From: VRUE01 sp963822295
Lineage (GTDB): Bacteria; Actinomycetota; Thermoleophilia; Solirubrobacterales; 70-9
NCBI GenBank assembly: GCA_963822295.1
Contig: CAWGHD010000002.1
Span: 2,294,001 to 2,358,000 of the forward strand
Length of the DNA stretch: 64,000 bases
Direction: 5' to 3'
The translations under genes and the position numbers were made by a program. A model generated the notes under the pieces. That model saw only the letters and a list, made by a program, of their open reading frames with translations, was not told the origin of the DNA and made no database searches. The number at the start of each line of letters is the position of its first letter. Position 1 is the stretch's first letter. Below, piece by piece: positions 52,775-62,251 of this stretch.

Positions 52775-55205
52775 GGCAGCCGCACTACTTCTTCTGGTGC
52801 GAACCTGGTGCTCCGCACCCCGACCGAGGCCTGGGCGGTCTACGAGCTCGAGGGCCAGAGCTACCCCGGCCTCTCCGACTCGCGCAAGGTCGAGGTCGGC
52901 GAGCGGCTGGAGGCGCTCGCCTACACGCTCGAGGCCGACTTCCAGATCCTCCGCGTCGCCCGCGCCTTCGACGCCGCTGCCTACGCGCGCCGCGCGCTCG
53001 CCACCCTGCGACCCGCGCCACGGCGACCGCGAGCGCCTCGAGGCCCACATCGCCGAGCACCGCGCCGGCCTTCGAGCAGCGCCGTGTGCTGCGCCCCGAG
53101 ACCTACCTCGCCGTCCGCCTCGGCGCCCAGCCGTCCTCTGGCGGCATCGCTCGATTGGGCCGCCGGCGCCTGGCGCTCGCTCGCCTCGCGCCTCGGCTTC
53201 GAGGACCCGCGGGCCGTCTCGGACTCGCGCCTCGCCCTGATCGGCCAGGCCGAGGAGGCGGTCTTCGAGCGCGTCCTCGGCTACCTCGACTGCGACCCGC
53301 GTCGGCCCCGGGCGGCTGGCGACCCTGATCCGCCGCGCCTACACCCGCGGCCTCGGCGAGCCCGACGCAGACGAGGGCTTCGCCCCGCAGGCGCTCAGCT
53401 TCCTCGACCCCGAGGGCGAGCGGAGCGCTTCGCGCCCTACAGCCACGACCTGCTCCGCCTCCACGAGAGCCGGGTCGAGGTCGGCCGCGCTCGCTGGCGA
53501 TCGACTCCGAGCGCGGCCGCGCCCACCAGGCGCTGCTGGTGCTCGGCGCGATGCCCGAGGAGGCGGTCGTCCCCGGCCCCGCCGCGGAGCTGATGTTCGC
53601 GCCGCTCGAGCTCGACTTCCCCGTCGACGCGACGCTCAGCGTCGAGTTCGTCGCCAATCCGCGAGGCCCGCCGCCTGCTCGCCAAGCGCAAGGTCGACGC
53701 CGACCAGATCGCCCGCGAGGAGGAATCGGGCGAGCACGGTCCCTCGCTGGAGGCGGCCGAGCGCCCCCACGCTCGCCCGCGAGCTGGAGGGCGTGCTCGG
53801 CGGCGGCGACCGCCCGCCGCTTCTGCGCTCGGCGCTGCTGCTCTCCGTCGGCGCCCCCGACCAGGCCCAGCTCGAGGAGCGGGTCGAGCGCCTGCGCGAG
53901 TCTACGGCCGGGTCGAGCTGCACCGGCCCGGCGGCGAGCAGCACCGGCTCTTCCTCGCCTCGCTGCCCGCCGCCGGCTTCCCGCTGCCCGACTACAAGGA
54001 GCACCTGCTGCCCGAGCAGGTCGGGGCGATGGTGCCGCACGCGATCAGCCACGCCGGCTCTCGAGATCGGCCCCTACATCGGCCACACGCTGAGCGGCTC
54101 GCGCGCAGCCGATCCACTTCGACCTCGCCGAGGCCTGCCAGCGCAACCGGCCGCCGACCTGCCTGCTCGCCGGCGGCCTCGGCTCCGGCAAGACGATCTG
54201 CCTCGAGCAGCTGCTCTGGCAGGCCTTCCTGCAGGGCTCGGGCCCGATCGTCGACATCGACCCCAAGGGCGACCACGCCCTCGACCGCCTGCCCGGCGTC
54301 GCGGAGACGATCGAGACGATCGAGCTCTCCGCCGACGAGCGCTACCGCGGTCTGCTCGACCCGATGCGGATCGCCGGCGAGGAGACCCGCGAGGACCTCA
54401 CCTACAGCTTCCTGACCTCGATCCTGCCGCCGCCGGTCAAGCCCGAGTGGCAGACCCGTCTGCGTTGGCGATCTCCGAGGCCGCCGCCGCCCAGGCGCCG
54501 CAGCTGCGCGGAGGTCCTCGCCCGCCTCGCCGGCTCGGCAAACGAGCAGGCCAATGACGCGGCCGCGCGATCGAGGTCCACGGCCAGGCCGGGCTCGCCC
54601 GGCTCGGCCTCGGCGGTCCCGAGGCCGAGCTGCCCGAGGTCGGCGGCGCCCAGGTCGTCAGCCTGCGGATACGCAACCTCGTCCTGCCGCTGCCGGGGAC
54701 CGCCCGCGCCGAGCTGCTCGAGGAGGAGCGGATCGGCCTCGCGGTCCTGCGCCTGCTCGCCGCCTACGCGCTGCGCCTCTGCGCCGCCGACACCGCCCGC
54801 CACTCGGTGCTGGCGATCGACGAGGCCTGGGCGCTGACCTCCGACGCCCAGGGCCACGCCCTGCTCGAGCGGATCAGCCGCCTGGGCCGCTCGCTGAACA
54901 TCACGCCGATCCTCGCCACCCAGATGCTCGGCGACGCCGAGGCGCTCGAGCCCCTGGTCGGCGCCCTCTTCGCCTTCGGGGTCGAGACCGAGGCCGAGGC
55001 GCGAAGGGCACTCGGCCTGCTGCGCCTCGACCCCGACGACGAGGCAGCCGTCGGGCAATTACTCGGCTACCGCCAGGGGCGCTGCTACTTGCGCGACTTC
55101 GACGGCCAGGTGGCGCCGATCCAGATCGAGCCCCCGGCCTGGATGCTGCGCCAGCTCGACACCACGCCACCCCGAACAGAGGCCGCCGCCGGTGCCGAGA
55201 CGTGA
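52771..55205 (+). pseudogene. VirB4/TcpF-like conjugation ATPase broken by about 15 frame changes
   Basis: Starts at GTG 52771 (VRQPHYFFWC). Read across the three frames, the gene spells a full VirB4-like ATPase: NLVLRTPTEAWAVYELEGQS early, LVLGAMPEEAVVPGPAAELM, Walker A LLAGGLGSGKTICLEQLLW at about 54,170, Walker B HSVLAIDEAWALTSD at about 54,802, then LGRSLNITPILATQMLGD and the TrwB/VirB4-type end. Frame changes fall near 52798, 53010, 53066, 53131, 53300, 53422, 53485, 53661, 53768, 53902, 54060, 54108, 54456, 54510 and 54563. Each is repaired by restoring 2 bases (10 sites) or 4 bases (5 sites) in an alternating CG/GC tract; the total of 40 bases gives 2,475 nt and 824 residues. No in-frame stops occur within the pieces. 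As written the gene is inactive. Confidence 0.85.
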
Positions 55206-57588
55206 TCTTCGACCGCTCGCCCGCGGCCTTCTCCTCGCCGTCCTCGCCCTGGCGCTCACCGCGCCGCCGAGCTTCGCCGCCCGTGATTCCGGCGGCCAGG
55301 CCGCCCCCACCAAATCGCCGCCCTCCCAAAAACAGCGCCCGCCAAAGCCGCCGGCCGACCCGCCGCAGCTGACCTCGCCCGAAGAAGTCAGCTCCAGCAA
55401 CCTCGCCGAGGAACTCGACTCCAAGGGTCAGGTCGATCCGGTCGCCGGGCTCGGGATCCGCAACCCGGCCTGCGACCAGCTCGATCAGATCCGCGATCCC
55501 GCGACCCGCCTCGCCTGCGAGGCGAACGCCAGCCCCGCCTCCGATTACCCGATCTCCAACTACGGCTTCGACGTCTTCATCGAGACCGGGATCACCCACC
55601 CGGTCGGCAGCTTCACCGCGGCCTTCGTCACGATCCTCAACGGGATCTGGCTGGGGCTGATCTTCGTCCTGAAGCTGATCCTCGAGCTGCTCGGCCTCGC
55701 CTTCGGCCTCAACCCGTTCGGCGACGGGCAGACGATGGGCCGTATCAGCGCCTCGCTCGGCCGCGTCTATGCGCGGATCACCGATCCCTGGCTCACGACC
55801 TTGGTGATCTGCGGCGGGATCTGGTTCGCCTACCGCGGCCTGCTGCGCCGCGACCTCGCCGGCTCGGTCTCCGGCACGCTCGCCGCGATCGCAATGATCG
55901 TCGTTGGCCTCTGGGTCGTCCACCAGCCGCGCGAATCGGTCGGTCGTCTCGCCGCCCTCTCCAACGAAGTCGCGCTGGCGACGATCAGCGCCCCGCACTC
56001 GGGCTCCGTCAACCGCCCGCTCGGCTCCTACGCGGAAGCGATGTCTGCGACCTGGGACCGCCTGGTCGAGGTGCCCTTCGCCGGCCTCGACTTCTCCGAC
56101 GTCGGCTGGGCGCTCTCGCGGCCGCCGCCCGACGCGGTCAAACGCGCCGACGCCTTCTATTGCCAAGACGTCGGCGCCCTCGCCCTGATCGCCGCCTACC
56201 AACGGCTCGGAGCCGAGGGGGCCACCGAGGCCTGCGCCGCCTTTGCCCGCAAGCGATACGGCCGCCCGCGCCGAGTGATCGACCTCTACCTGCGCTCCTC
56301 GCCGGGCAGCCCCGCCCGCGGCGCGCTCTGGCACTACTTCGACAAGAACGACGACTACAAGGCCAAGGTCGCCGCCCAGGGCGGCGACGGCGCCCTGACC
56401 CGGCTCTCGATGCTCGCCCTCTTCGCGATCGGCCTGCTCGGCTCGATCCTGCTCTTGGCCTGGCTCTCGATCCGCCTCTTCACCCAGGCCGCAATCGCCT
56501 TCGTCCTCCTCCTGGCCGCGCCCTTCGCGCTCTTCTTTCCGCTGCTCGGCGACGCCGGCCGTCGCGCCTTCAAGACCTGGGGCCTGACCCTGCTCGGCGC
56601 GGTCCTCGCCAAGGTGATCTACGCCGCCTTCCTCTCGATCGTCCTGCTCGGGATCTCGATCCTCGGCCGCCTCGACTCACCATCGGGCTCGGCCACCGGC
56701 TTCCTGCTCACCGCCGCCTTCAGCTGGGCCGTCTTCCTCAAGCGCACCGACCTGATCGGCTGGCTGAGCGTCGGCGAGCCCGACCGCTCCGGCAGAGCCT
56801 CCCTCGCGGTCCCCGCGGTTGCCGCCTACGGCATCGGCCGCAAGCTCTCCCGCGGCGTCCGCGGCGGCGCCGGCAACCTGGGCAGCCGAACCGCCGCCTG
56901 GAGCCGCGAGCGCCGCACCCTCGGCGCCACCGCCACCCGCGACACCGCCAGGGACTCGCTTCGCGACAGTGCCCGCGCGCTCGCCGACCAACGCCACGCC
57001 GAGGCTCGCCAGACCGTCGCCGCCCATGAGCGCCCCAAGCCGCCGCCGCCCCGCTCCGAGAAGGCGATGCCAGAGGCGAGCCCCGGCGCCGCCAACCCCG
57101 GCAACGCACATCTGCGAAGCAATCAGCGGCCCGCCAGGCCGCCGAGCCGCGAGCGCTACGAGGAGGCGCAGGCGTTGCTCGAGCGCGCCGCCCAGAACAA
57201 GCGCGAGACCGGCCAGCGCTGGAGCAAGGCCGACCTGCAGCGCTTCGCCGCCGAGGATCGCCGCCTGCTGCAGCGCTCCACCGATCCCGCCGACCACGTC
57301 CACCGCGCCGGCTACGAGCGCAGCCGCTTCGAGGCGTTGCGCGGTCCCGAGCGCGAGCGGGCCGAGGCCGAGATCGAGCGCGCCCGCCGGCGCGACCTGA
57401 AGCGGATCTCCGTAGCCGACGATCCACCGGGGCGGGTCGTCGGCCGTCCCCGCCTCGCCGCCGAGCGCCTGCGCCAGAGCAAGGCCGGCGAAGCGCCTGC
57501 GCGTCGCGAGCGCCTGCGCGCCCTGCGCCGCGAGCGCCGCCTCGGCGAGCACCTGATCGCGCGCCGCAATCTCAGCCGGGGAGCCTAG
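55192..57588 (+). CDS. VirB6/TrbL-like polytopic conjugation protein
   Basis: 798 residues, overlapping the VirB4-like end by 14 bases. Signal-like start (GLLLAVLALALTAPPSFA), Pro/Lys-rich stretch, then about seven membrane helices (AAFVTILNGIWLGLIFVLKL, TLVICGGIWFAYRGLL, IAMIVVGLWVVHQP, MLALFAIGLLGSILLLAWLS, AIAFVLLLAAPFALFFPLLG, LTLLGAVLAKVIYAAFLSIV, ATGFLLTAAFSWAVFL). A long basic, coiled-coil cytoplasmic tail (from about residue 560) ends with Arg/Glu-rich repeats. This layout matches VirB6/TrbL and ConG/TcpH-like channel proteins. Confidence 0.8.
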   Translation: MPRRDLRPLARGLLLAVLALALTAPPSFAARDSGGQAAPTKSPPSQKQRPPKPPADPPQLTSPEEVSSSNLAEELDSKGQVDPVAGLGIRNPACDQLDQIRDPATRLACEANASPASDYPISNYGFDVFIETGITHPVGSFTAAFVTILNGIWLGLIFVLKLILELLGLAFGLNPFGDGQTMGRISASLGRVYARITDPWLTTLVICGGIWFAYRGLLRRDLAGSVSGTLAAIAMIVVGLWVVHQPRESVGRLAALSNEVALATISAPHSGSVNRPLGSYAEAMSATWDRLVEVPFAGLDFSDVGWALSRPPPDAVKRADAFYCQDVGALALIAAYQRLGAEGATEACAAFARKRYGRPRRVIDLYLRSSPGSPARGALWHYFDKNDDYKAKVAAQGGDGALTRLSMLALFAIGLLGSILLLAWLSIRLFTQAAIAFVLLLAAPFALFFPLLGDAGRRAFKTWGLTLLGAVLAKVIYAAFLSIVLLGISILGRLDSPSGSATGFLLTAAFSWAVFLKRTDLIGWLSVGEPDRSGRASLAVPAVAAYGIGRKLSRGVRGGAGNLGSRTAAWSRERRTLGATATRDTARDSLRDSARALADQRHAEARQTVAAHERPKPPPPRSEKAMPEASPGAANPGNAHLRSNQRPARPPSRERYEEAQALLERAAQNKRETGQRWSKADLQRFAAEDRRLLQRSTDPADHVHRAGYERSRFEALRGPERERAEAEIERARRRDLKRISVADDPPGRVVGRPRLAAERLRQSKAGEAPARRERLRALRRERRLGEHLIARRNLSRGA

Positions 57589-57614
57589 ATGCGCCTGGCG
57601 AGGAGGCGCCGTAG

Positions 57615-58727
57615 GTGAGCGACACAGCTCGCCCCCGAACCCTGATCGGCCTCGCCGCCGGCACGGCCGGGCGCCTGCTCGCCCTGAAGATCGCTCTTGC
57701 CGCCTCCGCGTGCCTGCTCTGCCTGCTCTTCGTCGTCGGCCTCTACGTCGCCGCGGCGCCCGGCGCGCCCACCGGCGAGAAATGCCGCCTGACCGGCGCC
57801 TCCGCCAAGGCGATCCCTGCCAACTACCTGCCTTGGCTGCAGAAAGCGACCAGCCGCTACCGCCTCGGCCCGCGCGGCTTCTCGATCGTCGCCGCGATCC
57901 ACAAGATCGAGTCGGACTTCGGGCGCTCAAGCCTGCCCGGCGTCCGCTCCGGCACCAACTCGGCCGGGGCCGCAGGTCCGGGCCAGTTCCTCGCCGAAAC
58001 CTGGGCCGCCTACGGCGTCGATGCCGACGGCGACGGGATCCGCGACCCCTACAGCGTCCCCGACTCGGTTCTCGCCACCGCCAACTACCTGCGCGCCTCC
58101 GGCGCACCCGCTGACTGGCCGGGCGCGATCTTCGCCTACAACCACGCCGGCTGGTACGTGGAGGACGTCGAATCCGAGGCGTCGAAACTCGGCGGCCGGG
58201 TGGTCTGCACCCCGAACTCGACCGCCCTTCCGGCCGGCCCCGCCGAGTTGCGCAGCGCCGAAACCCTCTACCAGCCGCGCGCCTTCGAGCCGATCCCGTC
58301 GCGCTACTGGATCGGCGCCGGTGCGCCGCAGGTCGTCGATGCGCGGATCTGGCCCAACGTCGTCTGGGTGCTGCGGAGCTTCGACCTGCGCGTCACCGCC
58401 GCCCGCGAGTCGGGCCACCAGACCCACGGCGACGGCACCGCCGTCGATCTGGTCCCGGCGCCGGGCAAAGGCTGGCCGGAGACGGCCCTGGCGGCAGCAG
58501 AGGCTCTGGGCTGGCGCCCCGGGTGCGGCGCCTCCGGCACGGCGCCGCTCTGCCCGCTGATCCCGGCGATCCAGTTCATCGGCTACAACGGCTATCCCAG
58601 TCACGGCGACCCGGCCCACGCCGGCGTCAACGCCCATCTCCACATCTCCTGGCAGGGCTCCAGCTTCGGTTGCCCCGGGCTCTGCCCGCCGCTGCGCTGG
58701 GTGCGGGTATTTCCGGTCTCGCCCTGA
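57615..58727 (+). CDS. Two-domain peptidoglycan hydrolase: lytic transglycosylase plus M15-like peptidase
   Basis: 370 residues from GTG 57615. One membrane helix (ASACLLCLLFVVGLYVAAAP) anchors the protein. Residues about 70-190 form a lytic transglycosylase fold: catalytic Glu in AAIHKIESDFGRS (E99), then AAGPGQFLAETWAAYGVDAD, then AIFAYNHAGWYVEDV. Residues about 250-365 resemble D-Ala-D-Ala peptidases of the VanY/M15 type: ESGHQTHGDGTAVDLVPAPG (HxxHGDGxAxD-like) and NAHLHISWQG. Such enzymes open the wall for a conjugation channel. The domain pair is shared with VirB1-like proteins of Gram-positive ICEs. It closes the transfer operon. Confidence 0.84.
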   Translation: MSDTARPRTLIGLAAGTAGRLLALKIALAASACLLCLLFVVGLYVAAAPGAPTGEKCRLTGASAKAIPANYLPWLQKATSRYRLGPRGFSIVAAIHKIESDFGRSSLPGVRSGTNSAGAAGPGQFLAETWAAYGVDADGDGIRDPYSVPDSVLATANYLRASGAPADWPGAIFAYNHAGWYVEDVESEASKLGGRVVCTPNSTALPAGPAELRSAETLYQPRAFEPIPSRYWIGAGAPQVVDARIWPNVVWVLRSFDLRVTAARESGHQTHGDGTAVDLVPAPGKGWPETALAAAEALGWRPGCGASGTAPLCPLIPAIQFIGYNGYPSHGDPAHAGVNAHLHISWQGSSFGCPGLCPPLRWVRVFPVSP

Positions 58728-58906
58728 CCCGTTTCTCGTCCAAGATGCGCCCACCGCTCGCGGGGATTCGCCCGATCCTGGCAGGGCCAGCGTCGCTGCA
58801 AGTCCCGTGCGGGACTCGCTGTCGCGCCCTCGCTGCGCTCGGTTCCGCTCCGCCTCGGCCCTGTCCTCGGATTCGGCAAATCCACCCGCGAGCGAGGAGG
58901 TCGACG

Positions 58907-59221
58907 ATGATCACCAAGTGCAAGCCGGGCCAGCAGGTTGAGCTTGGCCGCTATGAGACTCTGGCCGGCACCCGCGCCCTGGTCGGGCGCCGCATTGACG
59001 GCGTCGTCCACGTCTACGACTTTGCCGTCAATCACCCCAATCGCGCCTACTTCGTCGAGGCGGGCTTCGAGTCGAGGGCTGAGCTGGCTGTCCTGGTCGC
59101 CGACTACCTGCGCCAGGCACGGCTACTCGGCGCCTGTCCGATGGACAAGGACGGCCTCGACCACATCGCCGGGTGCCCCGACCGGCGCCCGTCTCGGACC
59201 GCTGAGCGCGTGCGAGTGTGA
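58907..59221 (+). CDS. Small hypothetical protein
   Basis: 104 residues, strong ribosome binding site (GAGGAGG) before ATG 58907. Beta-rich core (QQVELGRYETLAGTRALVGR, VVHVYDFAVNHPNRAYFVEA, GFESRAELAVLVADYLRQAR) followed by a C-terminal Cys pair (ACPMDKDG...GCPDRRP). Family unknown. The non-coding 180 bases before it contain a stretch resembling the leader repeats (CTCGCTGCGCTCGG). Confidence 0.5.
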   Translation: MITKCKPGQQVELGRYETLAGTRALVGRRIDGVVHVYDFAVNHPNRAYFVEAGFESRAELAVLVADYLRQARLLGACPMDKDGLDHIAGCPDRRPSRTAERVRV

Positions 59222-59282
59222 AAGGCGCAGCCAGATCGGCGATGCCAAGCGTGCGCAAAATACGACCAGAAAGGACGATCGG

Positions 59283-59492
59283 ATGAGCTCCGAGTCGACT
59301 CCACCGAAAAAGCCCACGTCCACGCGCCAGCCGGTGAGCGATGGGCCGTGCATCGAAATCACGCCGAGCGCCGAGCAGTACACGCAGCTCTGCCGCGACC
59401 TCGCCGCCCTGCGCGCTGCCGGCGCGAGCTCGAACACGACCGCAGTCATCTCGGCCGTGCACGCGGCCGCCGCGCAGCTCGACGGTGGCTAG
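59283..59492 (+). CDS. Small hypothetical protein
   Basis: 69 residues from ATG 59283 (AGAAAGGACGATCGG upstream). Polar N terminus, then IEITPSAEQYTQLCRDLAAL and AAGASSNTTAVISAVHAAAA, an Ala-rich helical part. No family recognised. It precedes the excisionase-like gene. Confidence 0.45.
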   Translation: MSSESTPPKKPTSTRQPVSDGPCIEITPSAEQYTQLCRDLAALRAAGASSNTTAVISAVHAAAAQLDGG

Positions 59493-59549
59493 GTCGCAGG
59501 CCGTCTGGGAGAGAGGGGACGAAAACACCTCCCCCGGCGTCTTGGCAGT

Positions 59550-59891
59550 GTGAACGGAGATCGCTCCCTGCCTACCACCCCTCAGGAGCTACTCACCCCG
59601 GCCCGTGCCGCCGCGATCGCTGAGCGCAGCGTGCGGACGATCCGCCGCGCCTACTCGAGCGGCCGCCTGGTCGCCTTCCGCGACGGCGGCGGGCGCGGAG
59701 TGCGGATCAGCTACGGCGACCTGTGTCGCTGGATGATGAGCGAGGAAATCAGCTCTTCCGCGACTCCGGGGCCCACTCTCCAGGCCCCGAACGGGCTTGC
59801 CCCCCAGTCGGGCAATGCCGGACGAGGCGACAACCTCGCCCTGATCCGCGCCGCCCGTGAGCACCGCCGTCGCGCCCCGCACCGCGCCTAG
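59550..59891 (+). CDS. Excisionase-like helix-turn-helix protein
   Basis: 113 residues from GTG 59550. The MerR/excisionase-type helix-turn-helix is plain: LTPARAAAIAERSVRTIRRA, then YSSGRLVAFRDGGGRGVRIS, YGDLCRWMMSEE. Proteins of this type beside an integrase control direction of recombination. Its stop and the integrase stop share the palindrome CTAG (59,888-59,891), so the genes meet tail to tail with a four-base overlap. Confidence 0.75.
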   Translation: MNGDRSLPTTPQELLTPARAAAIAERSVRTIRRAYSSGRLVAFRDGGGRGVRISYGDLCRWMMSEEISSSATPGPTLQAPNGLAPQSGNAGRGDNLALIRAAREHRRRAPHRA

Positions 59892-61258
59892 CTCTGCGAC
59901 CTTGCAACGGGTTCGGCCTCGACTCGCGCCCGCGCCGAGCGGCACTCGCTCTCAAGGTCGATCGCCTCGGCGCCTAGGTAGCGGGCGATCACATGCGAGT
60001 AGTAGCGCTGCAGGGTCTGCACGTCGTGACCGGCCCAGCCGGCGAGGTTGTGGAGGTTCATCCCGTGCGGGCCGATCACCAGGGTCGAGTGCAAGGCCAT
60101 CGAGATCGCCGTGTGTCGGCAGTCATAGAAGCGCATGCTGGCCACGCCTGGCTCGACATCGTGGACCAACGCCGCCTGTTCTCGTGCCGGGCGCCAAGTG
60201 CGAGTGGTCCAACGCTTGTAGTCGTTTAGATCCCAGGCAAGCGGCACTCGGTCCCTCGCTTCCTCGACCCAGAGCGGCCCTTCGGAACCGAGCGCCTGAA
60301 AGACGAGTGCTTCGTCTGGTTGGGGACCGAATCGTTCCTCAAGCGCCGCTCTATATATAGAGAGCCTCTCGCGGGCGCCGCTCAGAAGCAGCGCCGCCCG
60401 CGCCCCGGTCTTCAGGCCGATGCCGAGGCTCTCGCCCTCGCCGCGCGGGCGCTGCAGCTCGACCGAGCCCTCGCGGACATCGCCCCAACTCGCCGAGTAG
60501 AGCCACTCCGAGGGCCGGGCAGCGACGGTGAAGCCCATCGCGGCGACGAAAGCAGCGTCGCGCAGCGCGTAGAGGTCATCGTGTACCTCGCGGGTGAGCA
60601 CCGCCTCGATCAGGCGCTCGAGGCCGTAAGCGTCGGTCGCGAAGGCGAGCCGCTGGCGCCGTATCCTCGGCATCTCAAAGAGGCCGGAGAGCTCGACCGT
60701 CAGGGCGTTGGGGTGTCGCCGCCGGCCCCAGCGCAAGACCGAGCGCAGCGTTTTCAGGATCTCGACCCGGTTGCCGGCGCTGATGCCCGCGGCCAGGAGC
60801 TCATCCTGAAGACGGGTGATGATCGCCGGGTCATGCGAGAGCCGCGCCAGCCTCACCTTGCCGATCCGCCGCGAGCCGATCTCGCGCTCCCAGATGCGGA
60901 CGACCTTTTCGGCGTAGCGCTCTGAGACCAGCGGCCCACGGCCGACGCACCACTCGCCAAAGAGCTCGTTGACCGTCATCGCCGCGGCCGGGTCCTCGCG
61001 CAGCACCGAGCCTTCGGCGCGGACGATCTTCAGCGCTTGCTCTCTATAAGTGGAGGCTTTTTCGAGCGCCCGGTCCAGGGAGCCACAGCTCGCCGCCGAG
61101 AACCACTTGGCCGAGTTCCTCGACACGCCGTCGAGGCCCTCCTCGCGCCAACGCGCCCGATAGCCGCAGATATCGCCCTCGCCATCGCGCTGCGGATAGA
61201 CGCCGACCGGCAGATCGCCGCCACGGTGGTCGCTGCGCCTTTTGGGAGGCCGGGCCAT
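59888..61258 (-). CDS. int: Tyrosine integrase of the ICE
   Basis: 456 residues from ATG 61258; an in-frame TTG start at 61318 is possible. The N-terminal AP2-like arm-binding part (YRARWREEGLDGVSRNSAKW) and SAM-like domain (MTVNELFGEWCVGRGPLVSE) are followed by the catalytic domain: Arg in AMGFTVAARPSEWLYSA, the box II motif MRFYDCRHTAISMALHS, GWAGHD, and the Tyr nucleophile in LQRYYSHVIARYLG. It reads away from the tRNA-Arg gene and lies about 120 bases from its 3' end, the classic arrangement of an integrase targeting a tRNA. Confidence 0.9.
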   Translation of the reverse strand: MARPPKRRSDHRGGDLPVGVYPQRDGEGDICGYRARWREEGLDGVSRNSAKWFSAASCGSLDRALEKASTYREQALKIVRAEGSVLREDPAAAMTVNELFGEWCVGRGPLVSERYAEKVVRIWEREIGSRRIGKVRLARLSHDPAIITRLQDELLAAGISAGNRVEILKTLRSVLRWGRRRHPNALTVELSGLFEMPRIRRQRLAFATDAYGLERLIEAVLTREVHDDLYALRDAAFVAAMGFTVAARPSEWLYSASWGDVREGSVELQRPRGEGESLGIGLKTGARAALLLSGARERLSIYRAALEERFGPQPDEALVFQALGSEGPLWVEEARDRVPLAWDLNDYKRWTTRTWRPAREQAALVHDVEPGVASMRFYDCRHTAISMALHSTLVIGPHGMNLHNLAGWAGHDVQTLQRYYSHVIARYLGAEAIDLESECRSARARVEAEPVARSQS

Positions 61259-61378
61259 ACCTAGAAGACGCCCCCGGCGCCGAAATGGCCCCGCGGTTTT
61301 TCCAAAAATTGTTCCCAAGCCCCGGCGGGAACAAATCGGCTGAGTTGTCTTTGGCTTGATAGAGCGGAAAACGGAGAT

Positions 61379-61451
<73 letters not shown>

Positions 61452-61508
61452 AGGTGGCTAAGCGTAGATGCTCGGGGGCGGGGTTTGCGGCGATAGGGTC
61501 GGGCCGCA

Positions 61509-61871
61509 ATGGGATTGTTCACGGGACCGCTCCGGAGGCGGGCGAGGCGGCATTTCGAGGGCTCGGCGGTGCTGCGGGAGGAAGACGCGAACAGCTTCGG
61601 GGTCGAGTCGGGGGGCAAGTGGCAGGTGCGGGGGAACGGGAACCTGGCCCTGACCAAGCGGGAGCTGCTCTTCGCCCAGTGGGTTCCGAACCGGGTGCTG
61701 CGGATCCCGCGCCCGGACATCCTCGAGGTGACGACGGCGCGCTCGCACCTGGGCAAGGGGATCGGGCGGGATTTGCTCAAGGTCGACTGGACCAACGAGC
61801 TCGGCGAGGCGGACTCGATCGCGCTCTGGGTGCCCGACCTCGAGGGCTGGCGCGAGGTGCTGCGGTCCTAG
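61509..61871 (+). CDS. Hypothetical PH-like protein
   Basis: 120 residues. Beta-rich GRAM/PH-like character: FEGSAVLREEDANSFGVESG, WQVRGNGNLALTKRELLFAQ, WVPNRVLRIPRPDILEVTTA, IALWVPDLEGWREVL. The order of strands and the ELLF-x-W-x-P motif suit a PH-like fold, as in small actinobacterial proteins. Chromosomal side of the tRNA. Function unknown. Confidence 0.6.
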   Translation: MGLFTGPLRRRARRHFEGSAVLREEDANSFGVESGGKWQVRGNGNLALTKRELLFAQWVPNRVLRIPRPDILEVTTARSHLGKGIGRDLLKVDWTNELGEADSIALWVPDLEGWREVLRS

Positions 61872-62251
61872 GGCAGGCGGCGGGTCGCGGCGCCACAGAG
61901 GACGGCAGCGCCGCCCGCGAAGAGGACGCCGCCGATGCCCGCGGCGCGGGTGCTCGGGTTGCGGGCGGCGAATGCGAGGGCGACGGCGTCGGCCGTGTCG
62001 AGGACGCCGCCGATGGCGGTGAGTCGCCGCAGCGTCTGCGGCCGTCCGGCGGCCATCAGCGTGGCGGCGCCGAGGGTGAGGTCGCGAGCGCCGACGAGCC
62101 GGGCGACGGCGCGGCCGGTCTCGTTCGTCTCGCCGAAGAGCATCGCCTTCAGCGCCGGCTCGGTCGCGGTGAGGATGCCGAGTCCGAGCGCGACGCGGCC
62201 GGCTCCGAGAGCGAGCGCGAGCGAGCGCGGGTCCTCGATGCCGGCGGGCAT
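61868..62251 (-). CDS. Small four-helix membrane protein
   Basis: 127 residues with four hydrophobic segments (VALGLGILTATEPALKAMLF, LVGARDLTLGAATLMAAG, LTAIGGVLDTADAVALAFAA, AAGIGGVLFAGGAAVLCGAA). Resembles the DUF4267-type family. Its stop overlaps the end of the 61,509 gene and its start overlaps the stop of the 62,251 gene. Confidence 0.62.
   Translation of the reverse strand: MPAGIEDPRSLALALGAGRVALGLGILTATEPALKAMLFGETNETGRAVARLVGARDLTLGAATLMAAGRPQTLRRLTAIGGVLDTADAVALAFAARNPSTRAAGIGGVLFAGGAAVLCGAATRRLP

Noticed and set aside
52771..55205. Programmed ribosomal frameshifting
   Set aside because: Some 15 shifts in one gene, in both directions and without slippery heptamers, are not credible; missing CG units fit better.
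1..61378. Left attachment repeat of the ICE within the window
   Set aside because: No second copy of the tRNA 3' end was recognised by eye, so the left end is taken to lie outside; a computed search would be needed to be sure.
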